In this document: positions 49,891-62,095 of the stretch, in pieces
Position numbering within the stretch: position 1 is the stretch's first letter
How the letters are laid out: each line of letters begins with the position of its first letter
NCBI RefSeq assembly: GCF_018991925.1
Contig: NW_024735503.1
Location: 2,742,407 to 2,806,406 of the forward strand
Length of the DNA: 64,000 nucleotides
Direction of reading: 5' to 3'
Source: Homarus americanus
Lineage: Eukaryota; Arthropoda; Malacostraca; Decapoda; Nephropidae
The notes under the pieces: model-generated
What the model was told of the DNA's origin: nothing
Databases searched by the model: none
What the model saw: the letters and a program-made list of their open reading frames with translations, nothing else
Position numbers and translations under genes: made by a program

Positions 49891-52508
49891 ATGTTATCAG
49901 TTGTACGTTCATGTTGAGGTGAAGTTATTCGGTGTTCCAAGATTATTTACTCTTCCAAACAAGACAAAGAAACGTACACTAGACGCCTCAGAAAGTTATA
50001 AGATGGAAGTTGAAGAAAAAACATATCAACAGCTTCATCAACCGTTCCATCAGCTCGTTTCATCTTGTCTCAGAATATTTATCAAAAAGTAGTTGATATT
50101 TACTTGAAAGAAAAATATCAAGTTAATGAGTTTAGCTTGAAAGTAAGATGCTCTTCATGTCCGATTATATAGCTGATGTAAATGATGGCGTCGAAATGCT
50201 TGTTGCTTGATGCGAAAGAGGTCACGCTAATCGAAGACGAAAATTGACGTCAACAATTCATACTGACTCTTTAACTGTCCAAAGAAAAACAGAATAAAAT
50301 ACCGGTACGCCTCGACCAATAACAGTTTAGCACAATTTAAAAAAGTAAGTTTTGAGCTGATGAAAACAAAGATCTTTTTTTTTTAATGTTAGTCATAGGT
50401 TTGATATTTTTTTTAGAAAATTTTTATTCAAGTGATTTTTTTACCTTGATTAATTATTTCAGGGAATAAATTTACCAAGAGTGAAATACATAGGGATTGA
50501 AAATACCAGAGTTTTATTGTACAACCACGATGGTTTTACAGTTAAAAAAATCAAAGCTAACTTAATAATAATAATATTTGAGGCGAATGATGTTGCTTTT
50601 CAGCAACCAGACGCCCTATCCGAGGCTTGGTGGTGGACAGCAGCCAGTATGGCATCAGACGACAAATGCAGCCTATTCCAGCTTGTTTTGATAAGGCTGC
50701 TCGAAAAACCGGACTCATCAAAGTATATATGTTGCTTATTTATGCACTTTCTGTATTGTCCTACATATTTTGCAGACTTCCTAATTACCCCTATTAAAAG
50801 AAATAAAACACACTGGTATAATTAACCACACCGATGTTATGATTTAGAAAAATAATGCTAATACGGACTAACTTTCTTTACTTGTTCTGCTTCACACTCG
50901 TAGGAAAATTCAGTAAAATTAAAAAGGTGTAACTTTTCTTTTTCTGCCTGTCATACGTGTCACGGGGCGGAAATTACTTATATTGAAGTTTATATTATAC
51001 ATCGTGAGGTGTATTAAGAGATATTTTCATAAGCTTTTTTCTTTACATATAATAGATATATTTTAGTGATTTGATCTTGTTTTGATATCTGGGCCTCACC
51101 TGCTGAAGTTATTTACACCCTTATTCATGTAAAGACTTTGATGCCTCAATATGATTAATAATTGTAAAACTTATGTGAATATTAATACAATTTTTAAATC
51201 CTTTCTCCCAGACCCAAAAATAATCTGAATAATTAAACTTTCCAGTGACGGAAAACTCGGCATCAAAAGGAATCAAAAGAAGTTTCCTCATTCAGTTCCA
51301 GTCCTTACACAAAGAGGAAAAATCTATTGTAGTGTTCCGCAGAAAAATGTGAATAATTCTGTATTAAAATTATTTTATACATACAATAAAAAGAACGCCG
51401 GTGAGCCCTGGGCAGACCCACACGGTGACTGAGCCACACACACACACACACATAAACACACACACGCACACGTTTAAGGTCATGTCGTTACTCCCCTTAG
51501 GTGTATAAGGCCGTGACGTCATTCTTCACCTCCTTTTGTCTTTTGTTGACTGTTGTTATTAATCACCGTGTATTCGGTCTACGTGTCTATAAGACAACTT
51601 TAAAAAAATCACAATAACATTCATATCTTTCTTTTGGTATTAAAGATGAACATTGTAACTATTGTCTTCAAACTTTCGAGTAAAATTTTTGGTGCTCATT
51701 GTAGTAAATCTTTTGTTAGTAGCGGTGTTGATTCCTGAAGTGGGTATTACATGTTTGAGCATATCGAAGACATGGATTTTATTTCGTTCATTGTTTTCAC
51801 CTTAAACACGACAATTTTTCTAACACAGAAATATAAAGATGTTTATGAAAGGTTTTGCTCAAGTCGTCCTCTTGAAGGCCAGGTATTGTTGTAGAAGATT
51901 TGCCGTTTAACTTGCAAAGCAGTGCTAAGAAATTGACTTCATGTGTTAAGACAAAATATAGAGGGTTATCCCCAGAAAACTTTTGGTTGAGATGAATCTA
52001 ACGTAAAAATAACAATGTTATTGTTCATTCAGTCAACCTTAAGGTATTGGCTTTAAAACGTCAAGGTCAGGTTCAGGACTCCTTCTGGGTATATACTTGT
52101 ACATCACAATTGTGATATATTTTCATAAAAGCCCTTCAGGCACCGCCTCTTCTTGTTTGTTATACACACACGCACGATTGCGGCCGCACTCACACTTACT
52201 GTATAGGTATCATCATATTCTAGAACAAGCTAACAAGTGGTTCTTAGTTAATTTAACTGAATTAGCGAAAATTATAATTCCCTTCAACTCACGTTACAAT
52301 TAACAATATGATCTGCAATTACAACTTTCAAAATATGAGTGGAAAAAAGTTTGAATTAAAGAATATTTACAGTCGAAGTCACAAACAAATTCATGCTTTC
52401 GGAGAACACATTAACCACTACTTCTATCTTAAATAATTATTGTGTATATCAAGAAAAATGACTCCAAACATATAAAGAAACGAATAATAATGACCAAGTG
52501 TAAACATC
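49891..52508. other. No gene supported
   Basis: 2.6 kb of AT-rich DNA. At 50603-50719 a block follows 'gatgttgcttttcag' and stays open in two plus-strand frames, ending 'ctcatcaaa|gtatat'. It might be an exon, but the ambiguity of frame and lack of motif keep it uncalled. An irregular (CA)n lies at 51436-51471. Confidence 0.4.
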
Positions 52509-52990
52509 ACATTCACGTAAATGTGCCGTTTAAGACGAACGTTAGGATGAGGCACATTCACGTAAAGGTGCCGTTTAAGACGAACGTTGGGTGGGGCACA
52601 TTCACGTAAAGGTGCCGTTTAAGACGAACGTTAGGGTGAGGCACATTCACGTAAAGGTGCCGTTTAAGACGAACGTTAGGGTGAGCATTCACGTAAAGGT
52701 GCCGTTTAGACGAACGTTGGTGAGCACATTCACGTAAAGGTGCCGTTTAAGACGAACGTAAGGGTGAGCATTCACGTAAAGGTGCCGTTTAAGACGAACG
52801 TTAGGGTGGCACATTCACTAAAGGTGCCGTTTAAGACGAACGTTAGGGTGAGGCACATTCACGTAAAGGTGCCGTTTAAGACGAACGTTAGGGTGAGGCA
52901 CATTCACGTAAAGGTGCCGTTTAAGACGAACGTTAGGGTGAGGCACATTCACGTAAAGGTGCCGTTTAAGACGAACGTTAGGGTGAGGCA
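52509..52990. repeat. Minisatellite, 45-bp unit, about 11 copies
   Basis: The unit contains 'cattcacgtaaaggtgccgt' and 'ttaagacgaacgttagggtg' plus 'aggca'. Several copies in the left half have 1-5-base deletions that break the period, while the last four are intact. The 15-codon period gives artefactual open frames on both strands. Confidence 0.95.
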
Positions 52991-53029
52991 TCCCCGAAAT
53001 ATCAATACATCCCCCACCAAAAAAAACAT

Positions 53030-53225
53030 TACGAAACACCCCCAAAATATCACAACATCCTAAAATAATCACAACACCCAAAAAACAATCACAACACCCC
53101 AAAAATATTACAACACCCAAACAACAATCACAACACCCCAGAAATATTACAACACCCCAAAAACATCACAACACCCCAAAAACATCACAACACCCCAAAA
53201 ATGTCACAACATTCATCCCTGAATT
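53030..53225. repeat. Degenerate A/C-rich minisatellite, about 19-bp unit
   Basis: Repeated 'catcacaacaccccaaaaa' and variants with 'atatt' or 'aacaatc', about ten copies, directly after the 45-bp array. Confidence 0.88.
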
Positions 53226-53247
53226 ATCACAACGCTCCCCTACCCCC

Positions 53248-53605
<358 letters not shown>

Positions 53606-53905
53606 CTCTAGGTTAGGTTAAATTAGGTTTGGTTTGGGTTAAATTAGGTTTGATTTGGGTTAAATTTGGTTTGGTTTGGTTTGGTTTGGTTTGGTTTGGT
53701 TAAGCTAGGTTGTGTTTGGGTTAATCTGATTAGGTTTGCTTGGATTAGGTTATGTTTGAGTTATATTACGTTAAGTTAGAACTAGTTTAAGTCATGTTAG
53801 CGTTAGGTAATGTAAGGTTAATTTAGAGTTAGTTTAAGTTAAATTAGATTTAAGTTAGGTTAGAGTTGGCTTAAGTTAAATTAGAGTTGGGTTAGGTTAG
53901 TGGGG
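53606..53905. repeat. Degenerate TTAGG/TTTGG tract, about 300 bp
   Basis: Irregular 'aggttaggttaaattaggtt' that becomes pure 'ggttt' repeats at about 53668-53700, then 'gttaagttagagttgg' variants. All can be derived from TTAGG by single changes, so this is an old telomere-like tract containing a younger TTTGG expansion. Confidence 0.85.
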
Positions 53906-54335
53906 TTTTCTTCCAGAGAATCATTCAAATATATGGCTACCGCGAGAGACAACGAGACGAGATTTGGTCGTATACTATTAACCTCCACCTATCTTTTTCC
54001 GTGTAATACATGACAACCAGAGTCCAAACCACAGCTTCCTTAGTTTAACTCCAACACCCTTCGCGAGTCTGGTATTTTGTGATATTGATCTCTGCCATAA
54101 GACATCGAATGACGAAACTAAATCTTAGGTCTTCAGTCTTTTAAATATACCTAACATTGTCTTCTTAATATTGATTTCCTCAGATAAGGAAATATAGAAG
54201 ATAATGTATAAAATAAGGTGATACATAAAATAAAATGATACACAAAATAAGAGAAAAGAGAAATAAGTTTAATTAATGAGACAGGAATTTCTTCTGGCTT
54301 TGATATATAAAATAATTACCTAGGTGAGTTTCTTT
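53906..54335. other. No gene recognised
   Basis: AT-rich DNA with an 'ataaaataaggtgatacata' direct repeat near 54205-54250. Confidence 0.4.
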
Positions 54336-55760
54336 CTGTTCCCCCTTTGTTGTGTTCCTCCCTGTGTTGTGTTCCTCCCTGTGTTGTGTTCCACCCTAGG
54401 TTGTGTTCCTCCCTGTGTGGTGTTCCTCTCTGTGTTGTGTTCCTCCCTGTGTTGTGTTCCCCCCTAGGTTGTGTTCCTCCTGTGTTGTGTTCCACCCTAG
54501 GTTGTGTGTTCCTCCCTGTGTTGTGTTCCTCCCTGTGTTGTCTCCCTGTGTTGTGTTCCTCCTGTGTTGTGTTCCTCTCCTGTGTTGTGTTCCTCCTGTG
54601 TTGTGTTCCTCCCTGTGCTGTGTTCCTCCCTGTGTTGTGTTCCTCCCTGTGTTGTGTTCCACCCTAGGTTGTGTTCCTCCTGTGTTGTGTTCCTCCCTGT
54701 GTTGTGTTCCACCCTAGGTTGTGTTCCTCCCTGTGTTGTGTTCCTCCCTGTGCTGTGTTCCTCCCTGTGTTGTGTTCCTCCCTGTGTTGTGTTCTCCTGT
54801 GTTGTGTTCCTCCTGTGTTGTTCCACCTAGGTTGTGTTCCTCCTGTGTTGTGTTCCACCTAGGTTGTGTTCCTCCCTGTGTTGTATTCCTCCCTGTGTTG
54901 TGTTCCTCCCTGTGTTGTGTTCCTCCTGTGTTGTGTTCCTCCTGTGCTGTGTTCCTCCTGTGTTGTGTTCCTCCCTGTGTTGTGTTCCACCCTAGGTTGT
55001 GTTCCTCCTGTGTTGTGTGTTCCACCCTAGGTTGTGTTTCCTGTGTTGTGTTCTCCCTGTGTTGTGTTCCTCCCTGTGTTGTGTTCCTCCCTGTGTTGTG
55101 TTCCTCCCTGTGTTGTGTTCCTCCCTGTGTTGTGTTCCTCCCTGTGCTGTTTTCCTCCTGTGTTGTGTTCCTCCCTGTGTTGTGTTCCACCCTAGGTTGT
55201 GTTCCTCCCTGTGTTGTGTTCCACCCTAGGTTGTGTTCCTCCCTGTGTTGTGTTCTCTCTGTGTGTTCCTCCCTGTGTTGTGTTCCACCCCTAGGTTGTG
55301 TTCCTCCCGTTGTGTTCACCCCTAGGTTGTGTTCCTCCCTGTGTTGTGTTCTCCTGCCTGTGTTCCTCCCTGTGTTGTGTTCCTCCCTGTTGTGTGTTTC
55401 CACCTAGGTTGTGTTCTCCCCTGGTTGTGTTCCACCCTAGGTTGTGTTCCTCCCTGTGCTGTGTTCCTCCCTGTGCTGTGTTCCTCCTGTGTTGTGTTCC
55501 CCCCTGTGTTGTGTTCCACCCTGTGTCGTGTTCCTCCTGTGTTGTGTTCCCCTGTGTTGTGTTCCACCCTGTGTTGTGTTCCTCCCTGTGTTGTGTTTCT
55601 CCTGTGTTGTGTTCCTCCCTGTGTTGTGTTCCCCCCTGTGTTGTGTTCCACCCTGTGTCGTGTCCCTCCCTGTGTTGTGTTCCCCCTGTGTTGTGTTCCA
55701 CCCTGTGTTGTGTTCCTCCCTGTGTTGTGTTTCTCCTGTGTTGTGTGTTCCTCCCTGTGT
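54336..55760. repeat. Minisatellite, 17-bp unit, about 84 copies, two spellings
   Basis: The main unit is 'cctccctgtgttgtgtt' and the second is 'ccaccctaggttgtgtt'; many copies lack one or more C and a few carry 'gtgctg' or 'gtcgtg'. The two spellings are mixed irregularly; the 'taggtt' form is absent from the last 300 bases. With a 17-base period all frames cycle and stay open, so overlapping artefactual frames over 220 codons occur on both strands. Confidence 0.96.
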
Positions 55761-56262
55761 ATGGCGAGGATGGCATTGGGTAGTGGATGGATGGGTATGT
55801 GAGGATGGCGTGGGTGAGGATGGATGTATGGAGTATGTGAGGATGGCGTGGGTGAGGATGGATGGATGGAGTATGTGAGGATGGCGTGGGTGAGGATGGA
55901 TGGATGGAGTATGTGAGGATGGCGTGGGTGAGGATGGATGGATGGAGTATGTGAGGATGGCGTGGGTGAGGATGGATGGATGGAGTATGTGGGGATGGCG
56001 TGGGTGAGGATGGATGTATGGAGTATGTGAGGATGGCGTGGGTGAGGATGGATAGATGGAGTATGTGAGGATGGCGTGGGTGAGGATGGATAGATGGAGT
56101 ATGTGTGAGGATGGCGTGGGTGAGGATGGATAGATGGAGTATGTGAGGATGGCGTGGGTGAGGATGGATGGATGGGTATGTGAGGAGATGGCGTGGGTGA
56201 GGATGGATGGATGATATGTGAGGATGGCGTGGGTGAGGATGGATGGATGGAGTATGTGAGGG
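55761..56262. repeat. Minisatellite, 38-bp unit, about 13 copies
   Basis: The unit contains 'gtatgtgaggatggcgtggg' and 'tgaggatggatggatgga'. It starts directly where the 17-bp array ends, with no unique spacer. A 344-codon minus-strand open frame (55291-56325) runs through both arrays and is an artefact. Confidence 0.95.
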
Positions 56263-58027
56263 AGCGGCCGACAGATGGCGTTGGCTGGCGTGTAGAGACT
56301 GAGGTTGGCTCCCACCCGCCACCACCCTCCACGCACACTTTGTATTGATCTTTTTCCCCTCCTAGGCTAGTCTGGCTTTTCCTATTATAATCATGCGGCG
56401 CTCCTACAGCTTCCTAAACCATGTGGTGAAGTACAGAAGGTGACCTGTGTCTAGGTCCTCTCCTCTGTTTATGGGAATATTATTAGTCCTGTATATTATC
56501 GTCGGGAATACATTCATACAGTGCATGCATACATACCCGATATACATGTTCTATGTACGGAGGAAGATCACAAGTGACCATAAAAGAAATATTTCTTACT
56601 TTATCTGTATCGAAGAGTCACTTTTGGTAAATTATACACACAATCCTATAAAGTTAAAATGTACTAGGTGGAAATCTGTGTTCTTGAACTCATCATGAAA
56701 TTTAAATATATAACTTAAAAATCACTTCACCAGTTAAGTAAAGGTGCACAATAAAAGATAACAATGAAATATACTACAAGTTCTTGAACATGTAGGAAAA
56801 TAGACCTTGCATAGCTTGGGCCAGTAAGTAATGAGAAACTAGACTATCAGTGGATGGACCCTGCAAAATTCTCCCCTCCCCCTTCCCTCATTACTCCTCT
56901 CTCTAAGAAAATTCAGATGTGAGCCATCAAAAAGAATCCAAGCCCAGCCGTCTTTGACCCTCGCTCCGCCGGGTAACAAGATTAATGTGTTGAGTTTAAA
57001 ACTACAATCAAATTATTGCTGAAATTATTAATAATACAAACCTTGAAGGGCAATGGAATAAGAAGTAACAGTAAACAGAATCAAATTGCAAAATATAGAA
57101 TTGAGTGTCATCATAGCACCTCGACAAAGTCCTTTACAGTGACTCTACAACAATATTGAAAGGTTTCAAGCACGCAGTTGTAATGGAACAGATTTTGAAT
57201 GTTAGTATCTCCTATTTAACCTACATTTGCATGTTAGTGACAAGAGAATGTTAGTATCAGAACTCAAACAATTACAACACAAATATAAGAGTTGAACAAA
57301 GTTAGTGAACAGAGGAAACAAGTAAATTGTTATCTTGTCCACAACTCATATTAACCTACAGCACAAACTCCCAGCCAATACAAGCCGACAGTGCGTGCTT
57401 GTTTGTTTGTATGTACTGTATGTATGTATATATCTTGCATAAATGTGTGTGTGTGTGTGTGCATGCGTGCCTGTGTGTGTCACCGTAATAAGGATAATCA
57501 CCAGATTAAGCCTTAATACGCAGTCAACTTTTTTTCTATGATTTAATGGTAATTATTTTATATACGGTAAAACTTTATTTTTTTTTTTATTTAATAAGTC
57601 TTTTACCATCATGATATAATTAAACTTTACCTAAATTAGTTTAGATTAGTAATGTGGATATTTGATTACAATTTGTCTTATGATCATCAAAATAATCGTC
57701 ATTATACCGAAAAATTAGATTTTTGGAAAAAGTCCAGAATATAAAAGAACTTTTGCTATTTAGCAACAAATATACGTTTTTGTGTTACTGACACACACAC
57801 ACACACACACACCAGTAACATTCAGGTCAGGGGACCAATAACCTTACACAAGGGAATGAACGTCATTGATGGAAAGTTGGAATCGTAATCCACCATTACT
57901 CATACAGTATTCATAGTTTCATCCTGCCCTCTCCGGACATACTGCCTATACTCTTTGCAAGAAAGCTTAGAATGGAGGATCTTTGAAATTAATAAGTCAC
58001 CTATAAACTACTTCCTTGAACTCCTCG
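56263..58027. other. No gene recognised
   Basis: AT-rich DNA with short (TG)n (57446-57480) and (CA)n (57790-57812) runs. No coding signal is seen. Confidence 0.45.
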
Positions 58028-58125
58028 GTAGAAGGTGAGAGCCAAGTATGCAACAGGTGTTCGTTCTCCTGCTGGGTGTCGAACCCGAGTTACTGGAATT
58101 GGTTGATAAATGTTCCAAACCTCTT

Positions 58126-58127
<2 letters not shown>
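58028..58127 (-). mobile_element. tRNA-like SINE remnant cut by a (TA)n run
   Basis: On the minus strand 'gggttcgacacccagcagg' (58072-58090) fits the pol III B-box consensus GGTTCRANNCC very well. The expected upstream A-box would lie beyond about 58125, where the (TA)n block begins, so the head is lost or overwritten. No exact match links it to the other candidate at 26223. Confidence 0.4.

Positions 58128-58210
<83 letters not shown>
58128..58210. repeat. (TA)n microsatellite, about 83 bp
   Basis: Uninterrupted TA run. Confidence 0.97.
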
Positions 58211-58213
<3 letters not shown>

Positions 58214-59113
58214 ATTGTATACCTCTTCCTCCTAATTTTTTCAGTCAGTGTTGTAATTTTTTTAGCGTTAATATGACAATGGTACGTCTAGTTCTGTTGT
58301 TTTCCCAGTTTTCATGTTTTTACTGGACCGGATCTGGGCAGGTTTAGGAATGGCTTAAGCTGTAACAAATTTCCTTCCACGTACTGTTCGGATTCTTATA
58401 TGACCGACCAGAGATATGCTGAAGATTTTGTTCACCATTAGCTGACGCAAAACTTTAACTGGCTATTAGAGCCGTTGAAGAACCTGACCCTGTCACAGCT
58501 GATGACATTTCCACCTTGAAGACATATATAATCGTTGTTTCTGGAACTCATAAATCTGAGTTTCTTTAACCCTCGAATGAGCAAGGACACCAAGCATGTA
58601 GTGGTCAGAAATCTGTTACTCCCTGCCCGAGCAAAGGTTCTGTGACGTGTGGAATGAAAGAACCTTTAAGACAAAAAGTCAGTCTTATTTTAAAATGTTT
58701 TCAACCTTCTTTTGAAAGATGGCCGGGGGCAGCAGAGTCCTGTAATATTTTTCCAAACACTCGGCGGTCTGGTCATTTGATCTTGTGTTCTTTAATTGCA
58801 AAGGGTATGTACTGTAGAGGATCTGTGTGTGTCGACCATGACAGTGGGGAGAGAGGCATAACTCTGATCCAAGCTTTCAACCCAAATATTACGAAGAACG
58901 AACGACAAAAACATTGTCTTCTACGAACAGTTGAGCAACATAGAAAGGCGGTCCCTTCACCCCGTAGAGGGAGTTTAAAGAAGCACAACGGCCAGAGCCA
59001 ATAATCAAGCCTTGCTGTGCTACCACCTTGGGTTCGCTTATTGTTCTTACTAATATCTGTTTAATGTTCTTTAGGGTCTTGTGTAATTCTCTATACCTTT
59101 ATTATGATAATCA
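58211..59113. other. No gene supported; one long chance frame
   Basis: A 120-codon plus-strand frame (58642-59004) is not matched to any family and lacks splice signals that would frame it. Composition near 58620-58990 is less AT-rich than its flanks. Confidence 0.35.
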
Positions 59114-59202
59114 GCAGCAGGTTAGGTTAGGTAAAATTAGGTTAAGTTAGGTAAAATTAGGTTAGGTTAGGTAAAGCTAGGTTAGGTTAGGTTAGGTTAA
59201 GG
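59114..59202. repeat. TTAGG-like tract
   Basis: About 90 bases of 'ggttaggttaggtaaaatta' type repeat with a super-period of about 20 bases, ending in four clean GGTTA units. Confidence 0.9.
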
Positions 59203-59357
59203 TGGTCAACTTTAGGTGAAATAAGCTGATGTGTAGATTCTTCAGGTGATCCCCAAACTCTCCGACCTGCATCTGAACATAATTATGACCTGACCTCATG
59301 TTTTTAAGGTCACCCTGTATATCTAAGCCTCTCTCTGTCCATGTAATCCAGTTGCCT

Positions 59358-59386
59358 CTGAAGATGTCTTGAATAAAGACGAAAGC
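59358..59386 (+). ncRNA. Hammerhead-like hairpin motif (tentative)
   Basis: In order: 'ctgaaga' (59358-59364, fitting CUGANGA), one T, a five-base stem 'gtctt' (59366-59370), a five-base loop, the complementary 'aagac' (59376-59380), then 'gaaag' directly. This is the layout of the hammerhead catalytic core around stem II. The extra T and the lack of clear stems I and III mean self-cleavage is not supported; it may be a retroelement-derived relic. Confidence 0.25.
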
Positions 59387-60146
59387 TAAGGTGTTCCGTT
59401 GTTTCCCTTTTCCCGTGTGATTTTATCAAGATTTATCTTATCCACGTTTTCATTGTGGATCTATATATATAAGTATCCTTAAGGTTTTATCCGTTCCATT
59501 AAACATATTGCGATTCATGTGACCCCTGCTTAACTAGCTAGGGAAATAGGTTTATTGTTTTGAAAATGTACTGTCCATTTTGAGTAACGTCGTTAATAAA
59601 TGAAGAACTGTTATGATTATGTTACGAGTTGGGGATTTAGAATATAGTTCCCAACAGGCAACAACAATAAAAAAACAAAGACAATCGGACCATGAAAGGG
59701 TAGACAAAGGATGCGAGTTTTTGTTGTGTATAATAAAGTACCATAAATTCCTTAACAAAATATTCAGCTTTCTATAATTTACCCTTAACCATACTTAACC
59801 TAAACATACACAACATTGGCTTAACAGTATATACATATTTATACAACATACAACAATTTGAAGCAAGTGGACGTGGGGGAGGCAATATAGGATAACAAAT
59901 ACTTAAGTGCGGAGCTGAGATGTCTGACGAGTAAGGCTGAGTATTGAAGAAGATGGTAGGTAGTCACTGTGCCGTAGGTTTCCAGGATAGGTGATCCTAG
60001 TGTGGTCACTTCCCAGAGTGAACTGAACTCTCCTCGATCTGGAGCTGATGAGGAAGACTTGGAGGAGGTGACGCAACAACCAGGATATGGAGAAGGGAAA
60101 CCCCGGAGTGGTAACTAAGACTAGTCATACTCGGGTTTCGTCCCTA
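59387..60146. other. No gene recognised
   Basis: AT-rich DNA; nothing recognised. Confidence 0.4.
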
Positions 60147-60256
60147 GATGGCGTTGCTCGTGGTGTTGGGTAGGTAGATCATGACAATAGATGGCGTGGT
60201 TCGTAGTGCTGGATAGGTAGATCATGACAATTGATGGCGTGGTTCGTAACAATTAG
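60147..60256. repeat. Tandem repeat, about 45-bp unit, about 2.5 copies
   Basis: Repeated 'gatggcgtggttcgtagtgc' and 'taggtagatcatgacaa'. Confidence 0.88.
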
Positions 60257-60593
60257 CTCTCAATTTCCTTTCCTGTGTATGGAGTAGAGTATGTCATCCT
60301 AAGTGTCTTGGTGGTATGCAGTGATACAGTGACCCATTAGTAATAAAATAACCATATCCAGTGTCCTTTAGTGGCTTAGTTATTGCAGGTTACTCCTATT
60401 CCCCAGTTATCCTCCTCTCTCCCTCTCCTTTCTGGTGTGAGGGCGGCTAACCACAAACCAGCCATTACCTCCCTCTCACTACACCCCTATAACCTTCTTC
60501 ATCTCACGAGTATACAGAGAATGAAAGAAAGAAAGTAGAGTAATAAGAACTAAAAAGAAGAATAAATAAAAGGTAAAATAAAAGTATTTATTA

Positions 60594-60912
60594 CAGTGTG
60601 GAGTGTGTATATGGTGTTTAGGAGTGTGTATGTGGAGTGTGGGGGTATGGAGTGTATAACTGGAGTGTGGGGTGTGTATATGGTGTTTAGGAGTGTGTAT
60701 GTGGAGTGTGGGGGTGTGTAAGTGGAGTGTGGGGGTGTGGGGTGTGTCTGTGAAGTGTGTATGTGGAGGGTGGGGGTGTGGAGTGGAGGCTGGGGATGTG
60801 GAGTGTGGGGTGGGGTGTGGAGTGTGGAGTGGGGGTGTGGGGTGGGGGTGTGGAGTGGGGGTGAGGAGTGTGGGGTGGGTGTGGGGTGTGGGGTGTGGAT
60901 TGTGGAGTGATG
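60594..60912. repeat. GT-rich degenerate array (GTGTGGAGTGTGGGG type)
   Basis: About 320 bases of irregular 'gtgtggagtgtgggggtgtg' with a longer repeat (about 68 bases, containing 'atatggtgtttaggagtg') at the left end. It is strongly strand-asymmetric with many G runs. Open frames here are artefacts. Confidence 0.92.
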
Positions 60913-62079
60913 GATGTGAATTTTATGGTCACACCAGTCTTTTCACACTATCCGACTCCAAATTGTGAAAGGTCCGTGTGAGGAATATTTTTGTACATGT
61001 ACAATTGTACATTATACTAATCATGCCTCGTAATTGGTAATAAGTGAGCGTGGCAAATCAGGGGAAAGTTTTAGTGTAATTATGACGATGTTTTGTATGT
61101 TAATTCGTGTGTTTAGTTAGACGGGCACATTCTTCATCTGGGGTTATGAGAAATATTAATCAGATGAACCTTAGAGCATCTGGTGCCAACGTATATGGAA
61201 AGCGTAATAATGGATATAGAATCCATAAATCTACAAAAGCCTTTACGCAATGATAGATACTGTAACTTGTGGCCTGGGCCTAAGACACTGTCACAAAGGA
61301 CAATAGCATGCCCTGTGAGTCATGACATTGTTTACATTAAAATTCAACATGTGAAACTCTTCTAATCAACTTCAGGATAGATATTGACATATACAAATTA
61401 TTTCTTAAAATGTTAGTATAAAATAGTAATTGCTTCGACTTCAGCATTATGACTGTAGCAATAGGCTATATTAGGGTGTAGTTTTAATAACCAGTTCCAC
61501 GAAGCTCCGTCTATTTCCAAAAAATATATTTAAAGAGTTCGTTTTACTGCATTTACCTAACTCAAGGAATCAGAAATTTTTCCTTTTTTAAATCTCAGAA
61601 AATATTCACAAGCAAAAAAAAATATGTAAAAAAAAGTTAATGTTATGACTTTAGCCCAGAAGACATTTAAATTTTGGCTGCAGCCCAGCCATCGCACTTG
61701 GAGGTCCATAACGCAATTACCCGGGGTGGGCGTGTGGAGGTGAGTGTTGCTCATTAGTGTGTGAGCTGGACCAGGGACCATCTTCCTCTATCTTTGCTGT
61801 AATGTTACTGCCTCACGCTCTGCCAAATATTACAGAAAGATGCCGCCCATTTTTGACAGCAGTAAAAACGAAAAACTGTTTCCTAAAATATCGAATCACT
61901 TCTAAAATTGATAAATTTACAGATATTCTTACTCAAAGCAAACTTTGATTTGTGAATATCTAAGCGATATGTTGATATTTGTGAATCCAACATCATCATT
62001 TATAACGATGTTCAAGACTTTTTGCAAAATCGTTCAGCATGTGGCCCCATTTTACTGAAGATGATCTACTGAGAGATAT
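60913..62079. other. No gene recognised
   Basis: AT-rich DNA with chance frames only. Confidence 0.4.
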
Positions 62080-62095
62080 CACACACACACACACA
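62080..62095. repeat. Short (CA)8 at the retrotransposon 5' edge
   Basis: An (AC)n run sits exactly where similarity to the retrotransposon begins, so it may mark the truncation or insertion point. Confidence 0.8.

Noticed and set aside
50603..50719. Plus-strand exon after 'gttgcttttcag'
   Set aside because: Two frames are open throughout, the donor is weak (AAA|GTATAT), and no domain is recognised.
55291..56325. 344-codon minus-strand open frame
   Set aside because: It runs through two unrelated tandem arrays with 17- and 38-bp periods, and overlapping frames are equally open.
58642..59004. 120-codon plus-strand frame as a gene or retroelement piece
   Set aside because: No recognisable domain, start context or splice sites; length is within chance for less AT-rich DNA.
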